From contig NZ_CAJYOJ010000073.1 of the NCBI RefSeq assembly GCF_913776295.1, forward strand, positions 1 to 64,000: DNA of 64,000 nucleotides, written 5' to 3'. Shown here piece after piece: positions 26,853 through 34,719 of the stretch. The DNA comes from an uncultured Pedobacter sp. (GTDB lineage: Bacteria; Bacteroidota; Bacteroidia; Sphingobacteriales; Sphingobacteriaceae). The notes under the pieces are model-generated. The model saw nothing but the letters and a program-made list of their open reading frames with translations, was not told the origin of the DNA and searched no databases. The position numbers and the translations under genes were made by a program. Each line of letters begins with the position of its first letter. Within the stretch, counting starts at the first letter, position 1.

Positions 26853-28352
26853 TTAAACAATATACTTTTCCAATCCATCTGCCAACTTTCTATCGTTACT
26901 TAAACGCGGTACTTTATTTTGTCCGCCTAATTTCCCCTCACTTTTCATATAATTTACAAAGGCATCTTTTTGCAAAGTACGTATAATCAATGGCTGTAAA
27001 ACATTGCCTTCAATCAGGTCAAAGTAATAAATATTTTTCTTTTGCAAAGCCTCATCCACTTTTTTACTAAAAGCGGCAAGATCTTTCGGTGAAGAGGAAA
27101 ACTCCACAAACCATTCATGATAAGGCAATTGACCTGCTTCCGGATTAACCTGTGGCGCTACGGTAAATTCTGTAATTTCTACCTGCTCTTCATTCGCGAT
27201 GCTCAAAATGGCCTGTTCTACCTCTTCGCCTATTACATGCTCGCCAAATGCAGAAATAAAATGTTTTATCCGCCCTGTTACTACAATTTTATAGGGATTT
27301 TTTGAAACAAACTTAACGGTATCACCAATGCTGTAGCCCCATAAACCTGCATTGGTATTTAAAATCAAAGCATAGTTGGTATTCAGTTCAACCTCACCCA
27401 GGGATAGCCTTATTGGGTTATCATTATAATATTCATCAGCAGGAACAAATTCGTAAAAAATACCTGCATCAGCCAATAATAATAAGCCTTTGTCTTTCTG
27501 CGAGTCCTGATAGGCGATAAATCCTTCTGAAGCGGGATAAGTTTCGATAGCATCAACTTTTCTGCCGATACTCTGCTCAATTTTTGCCCGGTAAGGTTCA
27601 AAATTTACACCACCGTAAATAAATAGACTAAAATTCCTGAATATTTCGGCAATTTTTTTTCCTCCGGATTTTTCCGAAAGTTTATCAAAATACATTTGTA
27701 CCCAGGGCGGGATCCCGGAGATCAAAGTCATGTTTTCATTGATGGTTTCCTCCACAATGGCATCTACCTTTTGTTCCCAATCTTCAATGATATTGGTTTC
27801 ATAAGAAGGCAACCGGTTATTTTGCAGATAAGCTGGTACGTGGTGGGCCACAATGCCGGATAAACGACCTACATTAATTCCATTTTTTACATTCAACACC
27901 GGACTCCCTTGTAAAAAGATCATCTTTCCGTTTACAAAATCAGCCTTCCCCGTTTCGTTAATGTAAGTTAAAATGGCATTCCGCGCGGCTTTGATGTGCT
28001 CTGGCATTGATTCTTTAGAGAGCGGAATATATTTCACACCCGATGTAGTACCTGATGTTTTAGCGAAATAAAGCGGCTTACCTTTCCAAAGTACGTCGGC
28101 CTCTCCAGCTACGACCCGATCTACATATGGCTTTAATCCTTCATAATCCTGAACCGGGACATGGTTTTTGAAATCAGCATAGGTGTTGATATCATTAAAA
28201 TGATGATCTTTCCCAAAAGCTGTATTTTTAGCCTCTTTAATAAGCTGTTTTAATATTTTATTTTGAGCATCAACGGCATTATACTTCCATTTGTTGATCT
28301 GCCAGACTGCAAATGCCGCAAAGGGTTTACTTAACGCTGCTTTTAATCCCAT
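26853..28352 (-). CDS. GH3-family acyl-adenylate-type protein
   Basis: This 499-residue protein is a full-length GH3 homologue: YFAKTSGTTSGVKYIPLSKES (ATP-binding motif of adenylate-forming enzymes), IYGGVNFEPY, ETYPASEGFIAYQ and a C-terminal VEFSSSP segment. Plant GH3 proteins link amino acids to carboxylates such as auxin; the bacterial substrate is unknown. It is the last gene of a run of five closely spaced minus-strand genes starting at the glycosyltransferase at 30954, so a role linked to the envelope is possible. Confidence 0.9.
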   Translation of the reverse strand: MGLKAALSKPFAAFAVWQINKWKYNAVDAQNKILKQLIKEAKNTAFGKDHHFNDINTYADFKNHVPVQDYEGLKPYVDRVVAGEADVLWKGKPLYFAKTSGTTSGVKYIPLSKESMPEHIKAARNAILTYINETGKADFVNGKMIFLQGSPVLNVKNGINVGRLSGIVAHHVPAYLQNNRLPSYETNIIEDWEQKVDAIVEETINENMTLISGIPPWVQMYFDKLSEKSGGKKIAEIFRNFSLFIYGGVNFEPYRAKIEQSIGRKVDAIETYPASEGFIAYQDSQKDKGLLLLADAGIFYEFVPADEYYNDNPIRLSLGEVELNTNYALILNTNAGLWGYSIGDTVKFVSKNPYKIVVTGRIKHFISAFGEHVIGEEVEQAILSIANEEQVEITEFTVAPQVNPEAGQLPYHEWFVEFSSSPKDLAAFSKKVDEALQKKNIYYFDLIEGNVLQPLIIRTLQKDAFVNYMKSEGKLGGQNKVPRLSNDRKLADGLEKYIV

Positions 28353-28354
28353 TT

Positions 28355-28960
28355 TTATTTAATAATCTTAAAGTTGTCGTTTTTAATAATAATCTGATAT
28401 GCTTCTTCGCTTAATCTATCATTTTTAAATGAAAATTTCGCAAATGCCTCGATAAATCTATAGGAATTGGATTGATAAGATTGAACATCTAAGCCTACCA
28501 GTGTCATCACATTTTGATTTTCGCCTTTAATCCCGGTATATATAAAATCAACTCTATCAAAATAAAAATGATAAAAAGCTACATTTTTAAAGTTCTCATT
28601 AAAATTGATTTCAACATTGCCCTTTGAAATTTCTAATCCGTCTTGTTCTAAGAATCTAGTGACAACCCTATTAAGAGACTGCTTTGGACTATCTAAAAAC
28701 AATACAATTAAATTTGTTTTGTAACCGGCCTTTTTTGCTATCTCTATAAAAGTTTTGAATGAAGAATTATTAAAAACAGTTTCGAATACGATATTTTTAC
28801 GTTCAATGATTGCCTGATCGAATACACTTTTAGTTCTATCTTTATAAACATCGGTCATAATTACCTCAAATCCTGCGAAATCATTCAACCGAGATCTTAT
28901 GAAACTAGATTTTCCAGCTGCATTCGGACCGGTAATTACAAAAAATTTAGGTTGGGGCAT
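28355..28960 (-). CDS. Zeta-toxin-like P-loop kinase
   Basis: This 201-residue protein has Walker A GPNAAGKSS at residues 11-19, an acidic segment IMTDVYKD after it and the FETVFNNSS segment typical of zeta-toxin / UDP-sugar kinase-like P-loop proteins. Zeta toxins phosphorylate UDP-N-acetylglucosamine and block wall synthesis. The small gene 2 nt upstream is a candidate antidote. It sits inside an operon with glycosyltransferase and GH3 genes, so it may instead be a housekeeping kinase for a nucleotide-sugar or similar compound. Confidence 0.75.
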   Translation of the reverse strand: MPQPKFFVITGPNAAGKSSFIRSRLNDFAGFEVIMTDVYKDRTKSVFDQAIIERKNIVFETVFNNSSFKTFIEIAKKAGYKTNLIVLFLDSPKQSLNRVVTRFLEQDGLEISKGNVEINFNENFKNVAFYHFYFDRVDFIYTGIKGENQNVMTLVGLDVQSYQSNSYRFIEAFAKFSFKNDRLSEEAYQIIIKNDNFKIIK

Positions 28961-28962
28961 AT

Positions 28963-29190
28963 TTAAGAAATCCTTTCCTGAAAAGTATCTACGATTTTTA
29001 TTGGATGGCCATCGTGATCGTATTTAACTTCGAAAAGCACTAAAAAAGTTTCTCCTGTAGGCATTTCCTTTCTCCAGTATTCATTGTCATTCGCCGCTTG
29101 ATAATAATATGGATTACCAAGCTCAAATGCTTTTTGCCTACCTAAATCGGCAAAATTGTTTAGATTACTTAGTATTTTATCTATTAGCAT
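28963..29190 (-). CDS. Small protein upstream of zeta-like kinase, candidate antidote
   Basis: This 75-residue acidic-to-neutral soluble protein starts with MLIDKILSNLNNFADLGRQ and ends in KIVDTFQERIS. It has no recognisable domain. It lies 2 nt before the zeta-like kinase and 10 nt after the preceding membrane-protein gene, in the place and size expected for an antidote. That role is inferred from position only. Confidence 0.6.
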   Translation of the reverse strand: MLIDKILSNLNNFADLGRQKAFELGNPYYYQAANDNEYWRKEMPTGETFLVLFEVKYDHDGHPIKIVDTFQERIS

Positions 29191-29200
29191 ATCTCTCAGT

Positions 29201-29989
29201 TTAAACTATATTATGTAAAATATCAGGATGCTGATCGCCTTTATACTCGCTTGAAATTTTGCGGTACGCAACGGTTAAGGCTACACTCGATAGTGGAACG
29301 ATAATAAAAGAACTTAAAATATTAACAATAAAGGCAATTAAAGGCCATTGCAAGTAATTTAACAATAGGTAAATTAAATATCCGCCGCCAAGAACAACCA
29401 ATAGCAGTAATATTTTAGTGAAGTTACCTCTTGTAGTTGCTAAACTTAGTTTGATGGAATCAAATGGTGCTGCACCTTTATCGATAATAAAAAATGGGAA
29501 AAATGAAATCCTTAACCAGGTGATAAAAATGGCAATAATCCCTACCGAGATGGCCACATTTTTAACAATTGATAAATTAATTCCGGTGTAAATAAATGGA
29601 AAAGCAACCAAAATCACGATTAAATAAACACCAAGAATACAGCCTACAAAATAGAGGGTAGCTACCAGAAACCTGATAATCTGTTGCCTGGTTGGAAGCG
29701 TATCTACAATTTTCACATCATTTTCTTCATCGTCCATTAAATGGAAAATATATTTAAAAAGCGAAAGATTAATGGTAAAATAAAGCAGAACGAAAATAAT
29801 GACCATGATCACGCTTAAAGCTTTGCTTACATCCTTGATAAAAAAGGCCATTAAGCTCGATGCGCTGGCAGTGATAAACATCAAAAAACATAATGTAGCA
29901 ATCGAGAAATAGTGTTTTCTGGTAATGCCCCACGCCTTCTGCATCACATCGTTAACGGCAAAAGTGCTTTCTTTTAGATAATTGATCAT
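29201..29989 (-). CDS. Polytopic membrane protein
   Basis: This 262-residue protein has about six hydrophobic segments and a soluble start (STFAVNDVMQKAWGITRKHY). Glycine/proline content and the segment DKGAAPFDSIKLSLATTRGNF resemble DUF975-like membrane proteins. It has no catalytic motif. It is placed 2 nt behind a glycosyltransferase gene and may help its export or anchoring. Confidence 0.6.
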   Translation of the reverse strand: MINYLKESTFAVNDVMQKAWGITRKHYFSIATLCFLMFITASASSLMAFFIKDVSKALSVIMVIIFVLLYFTINLSLFKYIFHLMDDEENDVKIVDTLPTRQQIIRFLVATLYFVGCILGVYLIVILVAFPFIYTGINLSIVKNVAISVGIIAIFITWLRISFFPFFIIDKGAAPFDSIKLSLATTRGNFTKILLLLVVLGGGYLIYLLLNYLQWPLIAFIVNILSSFIIVPLSSVALTVAYRKISSEYKGDQHPDILHNIV

Positions 29990-29991
29990 TG

Positions 29992-30954
29992 TTATTTGAA
30001 TACCACACGTTTAAATAAATCCTGTATAAATCCTAAACCATAAGCAGTTAATTGGATAAATGAGGATATAATGCTCAAAAATGCAACTTTTAACGATTTA
30101 TTTACAGACCATGAATGAAAAAATATCAACATAAAGTAAATCAATAAGAAGAAGTTACAAACATATGCCAAAGGCGGATAGATAAAGTTACATAAAATAG
30201 TGAAACCAAAACCCAAAGTAAACAAGGCAGGAAAAAAGTGAACGGGCTTTAACTCTTTTGGAAAATGTTTATAAATATTGATCCTGGCCCTTCCAAAAAA
30301 GTGCAGCTGTTTATAAAACTGGCTAAAGCTGGTACGGCGCTTATGATAAACCTTGGCATCGGGAATCAAACCGATTTTAAAACCGTTCTCATGAATGCGG
30401 ATACTGTATTCGATATCTTCTCCCAAACGCGTTAAAATAAAACCACCAACCTTTTCCCAGGCCTGACGGGAAACGCCCATATTAAAACTACGGGGATGAA
30501 ACTGTCCTACGTGCTGTTTGTTTCCTCGGATGCCACCGGTAGTGAAAGGTGAGGTCATGGCATAACTGATCGCCTTTTGCACAGGCGTAAAACTATCATG
30601 CGCCGCATCAGGGCCACCATAAGCATCTAAATGATGTTCATAGAGGTAATTTTTAACAATCTCCAGGTAATTGGCCGGAACGAGAATGTCGGAATCAAAA
30701 ATAACAAAGTAATCACCTTTTGCCCGCTCAAAACCAAAATTACGGGCAAAACCTTGTCCGGCATTTTCCTTGAAATAATATTTAACATCCAGTCGATCTG
30801 CGTAGGAAGCCACGATCTCCCTGGAATCATTTTTAGAACCATCTTCTATCACCAAAACCTCAAACTGTAAATAAGTCTGCTTAGTTAAAGTGTATAACAA
30901 TTCGTCAATTTCCTGCGGACGGTTGTAAAGGGGGATAATGATGGAGAAAAACAT
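29992..30954 (-). CDS. Family 2 glycosyltransferase with C-terminal membrane segments
   Basis: This 320-residue GT2 protein has FSIIIPLYNRPQEI, the VLVIEDGSKND loop, nucleotide-sugar motif VIFDSDIL, and a GEDIEYSIRIHENGFKIG acceptor-side motif (an ED variant). The last 90 residues hold two to three membrane segments. It builds a cell-surface glycan at the inner membrane. It opens the five-gene minus-strand run with the membrane protein, small protein, zeta-like kinase and GH3 gene. Confidence 0.92.
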   Translation of the reverse strand: MFFSIIIPLYNRPQEIDELLYTLTKQTYLQFEVLVIEDGSKNDSREIVASYADRLDVKYYFKENAGQGFARNFGFERAKGDYFVIFDSDILVPANYLEIVKNYLYEHHLDAYGGPDAAHDSFTPVQKAISYAMTSPFTTGGIRGNKQHVGQFHPRSFNMGVSRQAWEKVGGFILTRLGEDIEYSIRIHENGFKIGLIPDAKVYHKRRTSFSQFYKQLHFFGRARINIYKHFPKELKPVHFFPALFTLGFGFTILCNFIYPPLAYVCNFFLLIYFMLIFFHSWSVNKSLKVAFLSIISSFIQLTAYGLGFIQDLFKRVVFK

Positions 30955-30959
30955 TTTTT

Positions 30960-31035
30960 GGAGGTTGAAGCTTGAGGGTTTAAAGGTGGAGGGTTTGGGC
31001 GGATAAAACCTTCCGCCTTCTAACCTTCTACCTTA
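30960..31035. repeat. Purine-rich repeat forming a hairpin
   Basis: The stretch has GGTGGAGGGTTT and AAACCTTCCGCC-like arms (10 of 12 pairing) between the two glycosyltransferase genes. The right part overlaps the 3' end of the upstream gene. It belongs to the AGGTGGAAGG family seen elsewhere in the window. Confidence 0.5.
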
Positions 31036-31981
31036 ATTCCTTTTCTATCAAATATAGGTTTCTTTCTGGTGCATTGCGGGTTACCAGCTCAGCTACAAAA
31101 CCAGTTAAGAACATTTGCGAGCCAACTATAATAGCAACCAATGCAATATAAAATAAAGGCTGGTCGGTAATTTCTCTTTTGTAAGGAATATGTGCAGCAA
31201 GGTGATAGAGCTTTTCGCCGATCATCCATAGTGCCATAAAAGTACCAATAAGAAAGCTCAATACTCCCAAAGAACCAAAAAAGTGCATCGGGCGCTTGCC
31301 GAATTTACCCACAAAAAAGATCGAAAGTAAGTCTAAAAAGCCATTGATAAACCTGCTGACACCAAATTTAGTGGTACCATATTTACGTGCACGGTGTTCT
31401 ACCACCTGCTCGGCTATTTTACCAAATCCGGCCCATTTGGCAATTACCGGGATATAACGGTGCATTTCACCATACACTTCGATGGTTTTAATCACATCGC
31501 TACGGTAAGCTTTTAGGCCACAGTTAAAGTCGTTCAGTTCTATACCGCTCATTTTGCGGGTAGCAGCATTAAAGAGTTTAGTCGGTATGGTTTTCGTAAT
31601 GGGATCATAACGTTTCTTTTTCCAGCCCGAGATCAGGTCCAGTTTTTCTTCTTTAATGCGGCGGTACAACTCCGGAATCTCGTCCGGACTATCCTGCAGG
31701 TCTGCATCCATGGTAATCACCACATCACCTTGCGTAGCTTCGAAACCAACGTTTAAAGCGGCAGATTTACCATAGTTACGCCTAAATTTGATACCTTTTA
31801 CGGCAGAATTTTGAAGTTTTAAATCTTCAATTACGGCCCAGGAACGATCGGTGCTACCATCATCAACCAAAATAATCTCATAGCTGAAATTATTTTCATT
31901 CATCACTTTATCAATCCAGGCCGTTAACTCTGGCAGTGATTCATCTTCATTAAATAAGGGTACTACAACTGATATATCCAT
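31028..31981 (-). CDS. GtrB/DPM1-like family 2 glycosyltransferase
   Basis: This 317-residue polyprenol-phosphate-type GT2 has SVVVPLFNEDESLPEL, the nucleotide motif TMDADLQDSP, the acceptor segment and two C-terminal membrane helices. It resembles enzymes that transfer a sugar to undecaprenyl phosphate (GtrB, ArnC, DPM synthase). The product would be a lipid-linked sugar for envelope decoration. It is preceded by DUF4199 and other genes of a conserved Bacteroidota row. Confidence 0.93.
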   Translation of the reverse strand: MDISVVVPLFNEDESLPELTAWIDKVMNENNFSYEIILVDDGSTDRSWAVIEDLKLQNSAVKGIKFRRNYGKSAALNVGFEATQGDVVITMDADLQDSPDEIPELYRRIKEEKLDLISGWKKKRYDPITKTIPTKLFNAATRKMSGIELNDFNCGLKAYRSDVIKTIEVYGEMHRYIPVIAKWAGFGKIAEQVVEHRARKYGTTKFGVSRFINGFLDLLSIFFVGKFGKRPMHFFGSLGVLSFLIGTFMALWMIGEKLYHLAAHIPYKREITDQPLFYIALVAIIVGSQMFLTGFVAELVTRNAPERNLYLIEKELR

Positions 31982-31994
31982 TTTTGAGTATTAT

Positions 31995-32081
31995 CGTCAT
32001 TGCGAGAAGGAACGGACGAAGCAATCTATTTAAAAGATTGCCACACCCCTAGGCTATTCCAAAGCTTCGTTCGCAATGACG
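31995..32081. repeat. GTCATTGCGA-type inverted repeat
   Basis: GTCATTGCGA (31996-32005) is matched by TCGCAATGAC (32071-32080), with a GGACGAAGCAATC / GCTTCG continuation inside. Similar pieces lie at 26798-26846. These are widely dispersed, non-coding repeats. Confidence 0.75.
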
Positions 32082-32152
32082 CATTATTAAAAACGTGCAA
32101 ATTTCATCAAATTAAATGATAAAACCTGCACGTTCAAAATTTTATAAAAGAA

Positions 32153-32686
32153 TTAAAATCTATCCTTTTTAAGAATAGCTGAACTGATTAAACTTATGAT
32201 CAGGCCAAGTAAGGTGTAAGCAATAGCAGCACCAAAAGCCGTAAAAATCCACATATATCCCCGCATCATTTCAATGCCTTTAATTTGCTGTTCATTGCCA
32301 TTCGCCTTTTCTATAGCCGCATCAGCTATTTTATCTAAAGCTGTTGGATCTAAAACTTTGTAATAAAAAATGAAAAGTAAACCAACAAATAAACCTGCAT
32401 AGGCAGCTACCTTGAAACCCGTTGAAAATGCCCTTCCATAAGTAATGTATCCCCCAAGTTCTTTTTTATGTGTGATCTGTGTGTAAATTATCGACATAAA
32501 AAATACACCATAAGATAAAACCATGGCAATAATTTTTTCAGCAATGGGTAAATCCGGGTTTGTCGAATCGATGCCAAGCAACTTTAACAGATAAATTAAT
32601 GCGATTGAATATACTGCAAAACTTACTGCGACCTTAAAAGCCAGTGAATTAGGTTTCTTTTCTTCCTGAATTATCTGCTGTTCCAT
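32153..32686 (-). CDS. DUF4199 membrane protein
   Basis: This 177-residue protein has four membrane helices in the DUF4199 pattern (LGGYITYGRAFSTGFKVAAYAGL, YMWIFTAFGAAIAYTLLGLIISL). This family is common in Bacteroidota next to a GtrB-like glycosyltransferase and dihydroorotase, as here. Its function is unknown; a role as a flippase or partner is only a guess. The gap to the next gene upstream is 4 nt. Confidence 0.88.
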   Translation of the reverse strand: MEQQIIQEEKKPNSLAFKVAVSFAVYSIALIYLLKLLGIDSTNPDLPIAEKIIAMVLSYGVFFMSIIYTQITHKKELGGYITYGRAFSTGFKVAAYAGLFVGLLFIFYYKVLDPTALDKIADAAIEKANGNEQQIKGIEMMRGYMWIFTAFGAAIAYTLLGLIISLISSAILKKDRF

Positions 32687-32690
32687 AATT

Positions 32691-33359
32691 TTAGTTATTG
32701 ATTGTTGTGATCAATGTATAAGATGCAGCATCGAAAGCTTTGTTACGGCTAAACTGAATTAATTCTTTTTCAGTTTCCTTACTGCCTTCAACATCCAGGA
32801 AGAAAACCATAAAAGGCACGAACAGTTCCTGCATTTCTTCGCTGATATTTAATTTTGCAGCCGTTTTACAGATCTCTTCTACACTGCTTTCGGCCAGCTG
32901 TTGATTGCTGATTAGTTCTTCGTAAATTTCAAACTCATCCTGAAACTCATCGTCTTCCACCAGCAAAAATTCTTTCAGGAAATCGCCCAGTTCAGGATCC
33001 AAATCTTCATCCTTACATTCTTTAATATATAACAAAAGGTTTAAAAGTTCAGTTCCACGGTCAATGGTTTCCTCTTCAATATTGGCCCATTCGTCGCTCT
33101 CTAAATAATCATCTTCCAGTTTTTGTACATCACTGCTGAAGAAATTTACCATCAGCAAATCGAAAAATACTTCGCGTAATTCTTCAAATTTAGGATGGGT
33201 GTCGAAAACCGCATCAAAAGCTTCTGCCTTATCTAAAAAGTTAACATCAAGCTCAAAAGCAGCCAGTAATTCTGTTTGAAAACTTTCGACATTGACTGCA
33301 GAAACCTCGGCATATTTATTAATGGAAGCGCTTAGCGCTTGTTTTACTCTATTATCCAT
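32691..33359 (-). CDS. Hypothetical acidic helical protein
   Basis: This 222-residue protein is strongly acidic (many Asp/Glu runs such as DEDLDPELGD), with predicted helices and no signal peptide or membrane segment. It has no motif I recognise. It sits in the conserved row between dihydroorotase-like and DUF4199 genes and is co-transcribed with the latter. Confidence 0.65.
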   Translation of the reverse strand: MDNRVKQALSASINKYAEVSAVNVESFQTELLAAFELDVNFLDKAEAFDAVFDTHPKFEELREVFFDLLMVNFFSSDVQKLEDDYLESDEWANIEEETIDRGTELLNLLLYIKECKDEDLDPELGDFLKEFLLVEDDEFQDEFEIYEELISNQQLAESSVEEICKTAAKLNISEEMQELFVPFMVFFLDVEGSKETEKELIQFSRNKAFDAASYTLITTINN

Positions 33360-33462
33360 GATTAAGGTTTTTAAGATTACAGGATTTTAAGATCATTAAA
33401 TCGATCCGTCATGCTGAATTTATTTCAGCATCTATATACAATGGCAGTTAAGCTCTTTTCAA

Positions 33463-34719
33463 CTAATTTTCCCAGTATTGGTTATTGTTACAAACCAGCT
33501 TTACCTTACCCGTAAGCTCGGTACCCAACAGCGGACTATTTGCTGATTTAGAATAATTGCTTGCAGAGTGATATAACCACTTTTCTGTGGTATCAAATAC
33601 AGTAAAGTTGGCTTTAGATCCTTCTTCAATTACCGGAACAGTTAAATTTAACAATTTACGCGGATTAATGGCCAATTTCTCGGCAATTAACGCAATATCT
33701 AATCCAGCTTTTAATAATAATGGCAATACCGTTTGTAGCGCAATAATGCCATAGTGGGCAATTTCGAACTCCACATTTTTAAATTCAATCTCCTCTGGCC
33801 GGTGCTGAGAAGTAATCGCATCGATGGTTCCGTCTTTTAAACCTGCAATTAATGCCTTTACATCAGCTTTTCCGCGCAAGGGTGGTTTAACCTTATAATT
33901 GCTATCAAAATCACTTAAAAGTTCTTCTGTAAACACGAGGTGATGTGCCGTTACATCGCATGAAACCTGAACACCATCTTTTTTTGCCTTACGAATTAAG
34001 GCCACAGCACCAGCGGTTGAAATATTGCTGATATGGATTTTAGTCTCATTATAGTCCGCTAAAAAAATATCACGGGCAATATGCATTTCTTCTGCCAAAG
34101 CCGGTAAACCTTTCATGCCCAGAAGTACTGAATTTTTACTTTCATTAATCTGTGATTTACCTGCGATGGATTTATTTTCGGGATAAACCATTAGGAGTGC
34201 ATTAAAACCTTTGGCATATTGCAAAGCGCGGCTCATAAAACCATCATCCTGTAAGGCTTTATCACCGTCAGAGAAGGCTACGGCACCTGCCTGTTGCATA
34301 TCAAACAGTTCGGCCAGTTCTTTTGCCTCATGGTTCTGACTAATGGCTCCAACGGGCAAAACGTCAACCAGGTTATTTTTGGCCTTGTTCACGATATATT
34401 CTACCTGGGATTTCGACTGAATAACCGGGCTAGTTTGCGGTAACAGGGCCAATCCTGTAAAACCGCCAGCTTTCGCGGTTTGCATTAACGTCCCAATGTC
34501 TTCCTTTGTTTCAAAACCCGGATCTCCTGCTACACAGTTTAAATCGAAAAACCCTGGTGTTAAAAAAGCACCCTGTGCATCAAAAACGGTTTCATTTTTA
34601 TCGGCAGATAATTGACCTATGTTTTTAATTTTACCATTTTCTACCCTTACGTCGCATGGTTGACTATTAAACTGACTTTGCGGATCGGCAATGGTTACAT
34701 TTTTAACCAGGAGATTCAT
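33463..34719 (-). CDS. pyrC: Dihydroorotase-like amidohydrolase lacking metal ligands
   Basis: This 418-residue amidohydrolase-fold protein matches dihydroorotase over its length (VTIADPQSQFN, IHISNISTAGAVALIRKAK, KVKPPLRGKADVKALIAGL). However, the paired HxH and the catalytic DHxP Asp are absent: the segments read DLNCVAGDPGF and ITSQHRPEE. Catalysis as in standard PyrC is therefore unlikely. It may be a structural partner of aspartate transcarbamoylase or have another role. A related divergent group occurs in Bacteroidota. Its start overlaps the BatA-like gene stop by 4 nt. Confidence 0.8.
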   Translation of the reverse strand: MNLLVKNVTIADPQSQFNSQPCDVRVENGKIKNIGQLSADKNETVFDAQGAFLTPGFFDLNCVAGDPGFETKEDIGTLMQTAKAGGFTGLALLPQTSPVIQSKSQVEYIVNKAKNNLVDVLPVGAISQNHEAKELAELFDMQQAGAVAFSDGDKALQDDGFMSRALQYAKGFNALLMVYPENKSIAGKSQINESKNSVLLGMKGLPALAEEMHIARDIFLADYNETKIHISNISTAGAVALIRKAKKDGVQVSCDVTAHHLVFTEELLSDFDSNYKVKPPLRGKADVKALIAGLKDGTIDAITSQHRPEEIEFKNVEFEIAHYGIIALQTVLPLLLKAGLDIALIAEKLAINPRKLLNLTVPVIEEGSKANFTVFDTTEKWLYHSASNYSKSANSPLLGTELTGKVKLVCNNNQYWEN

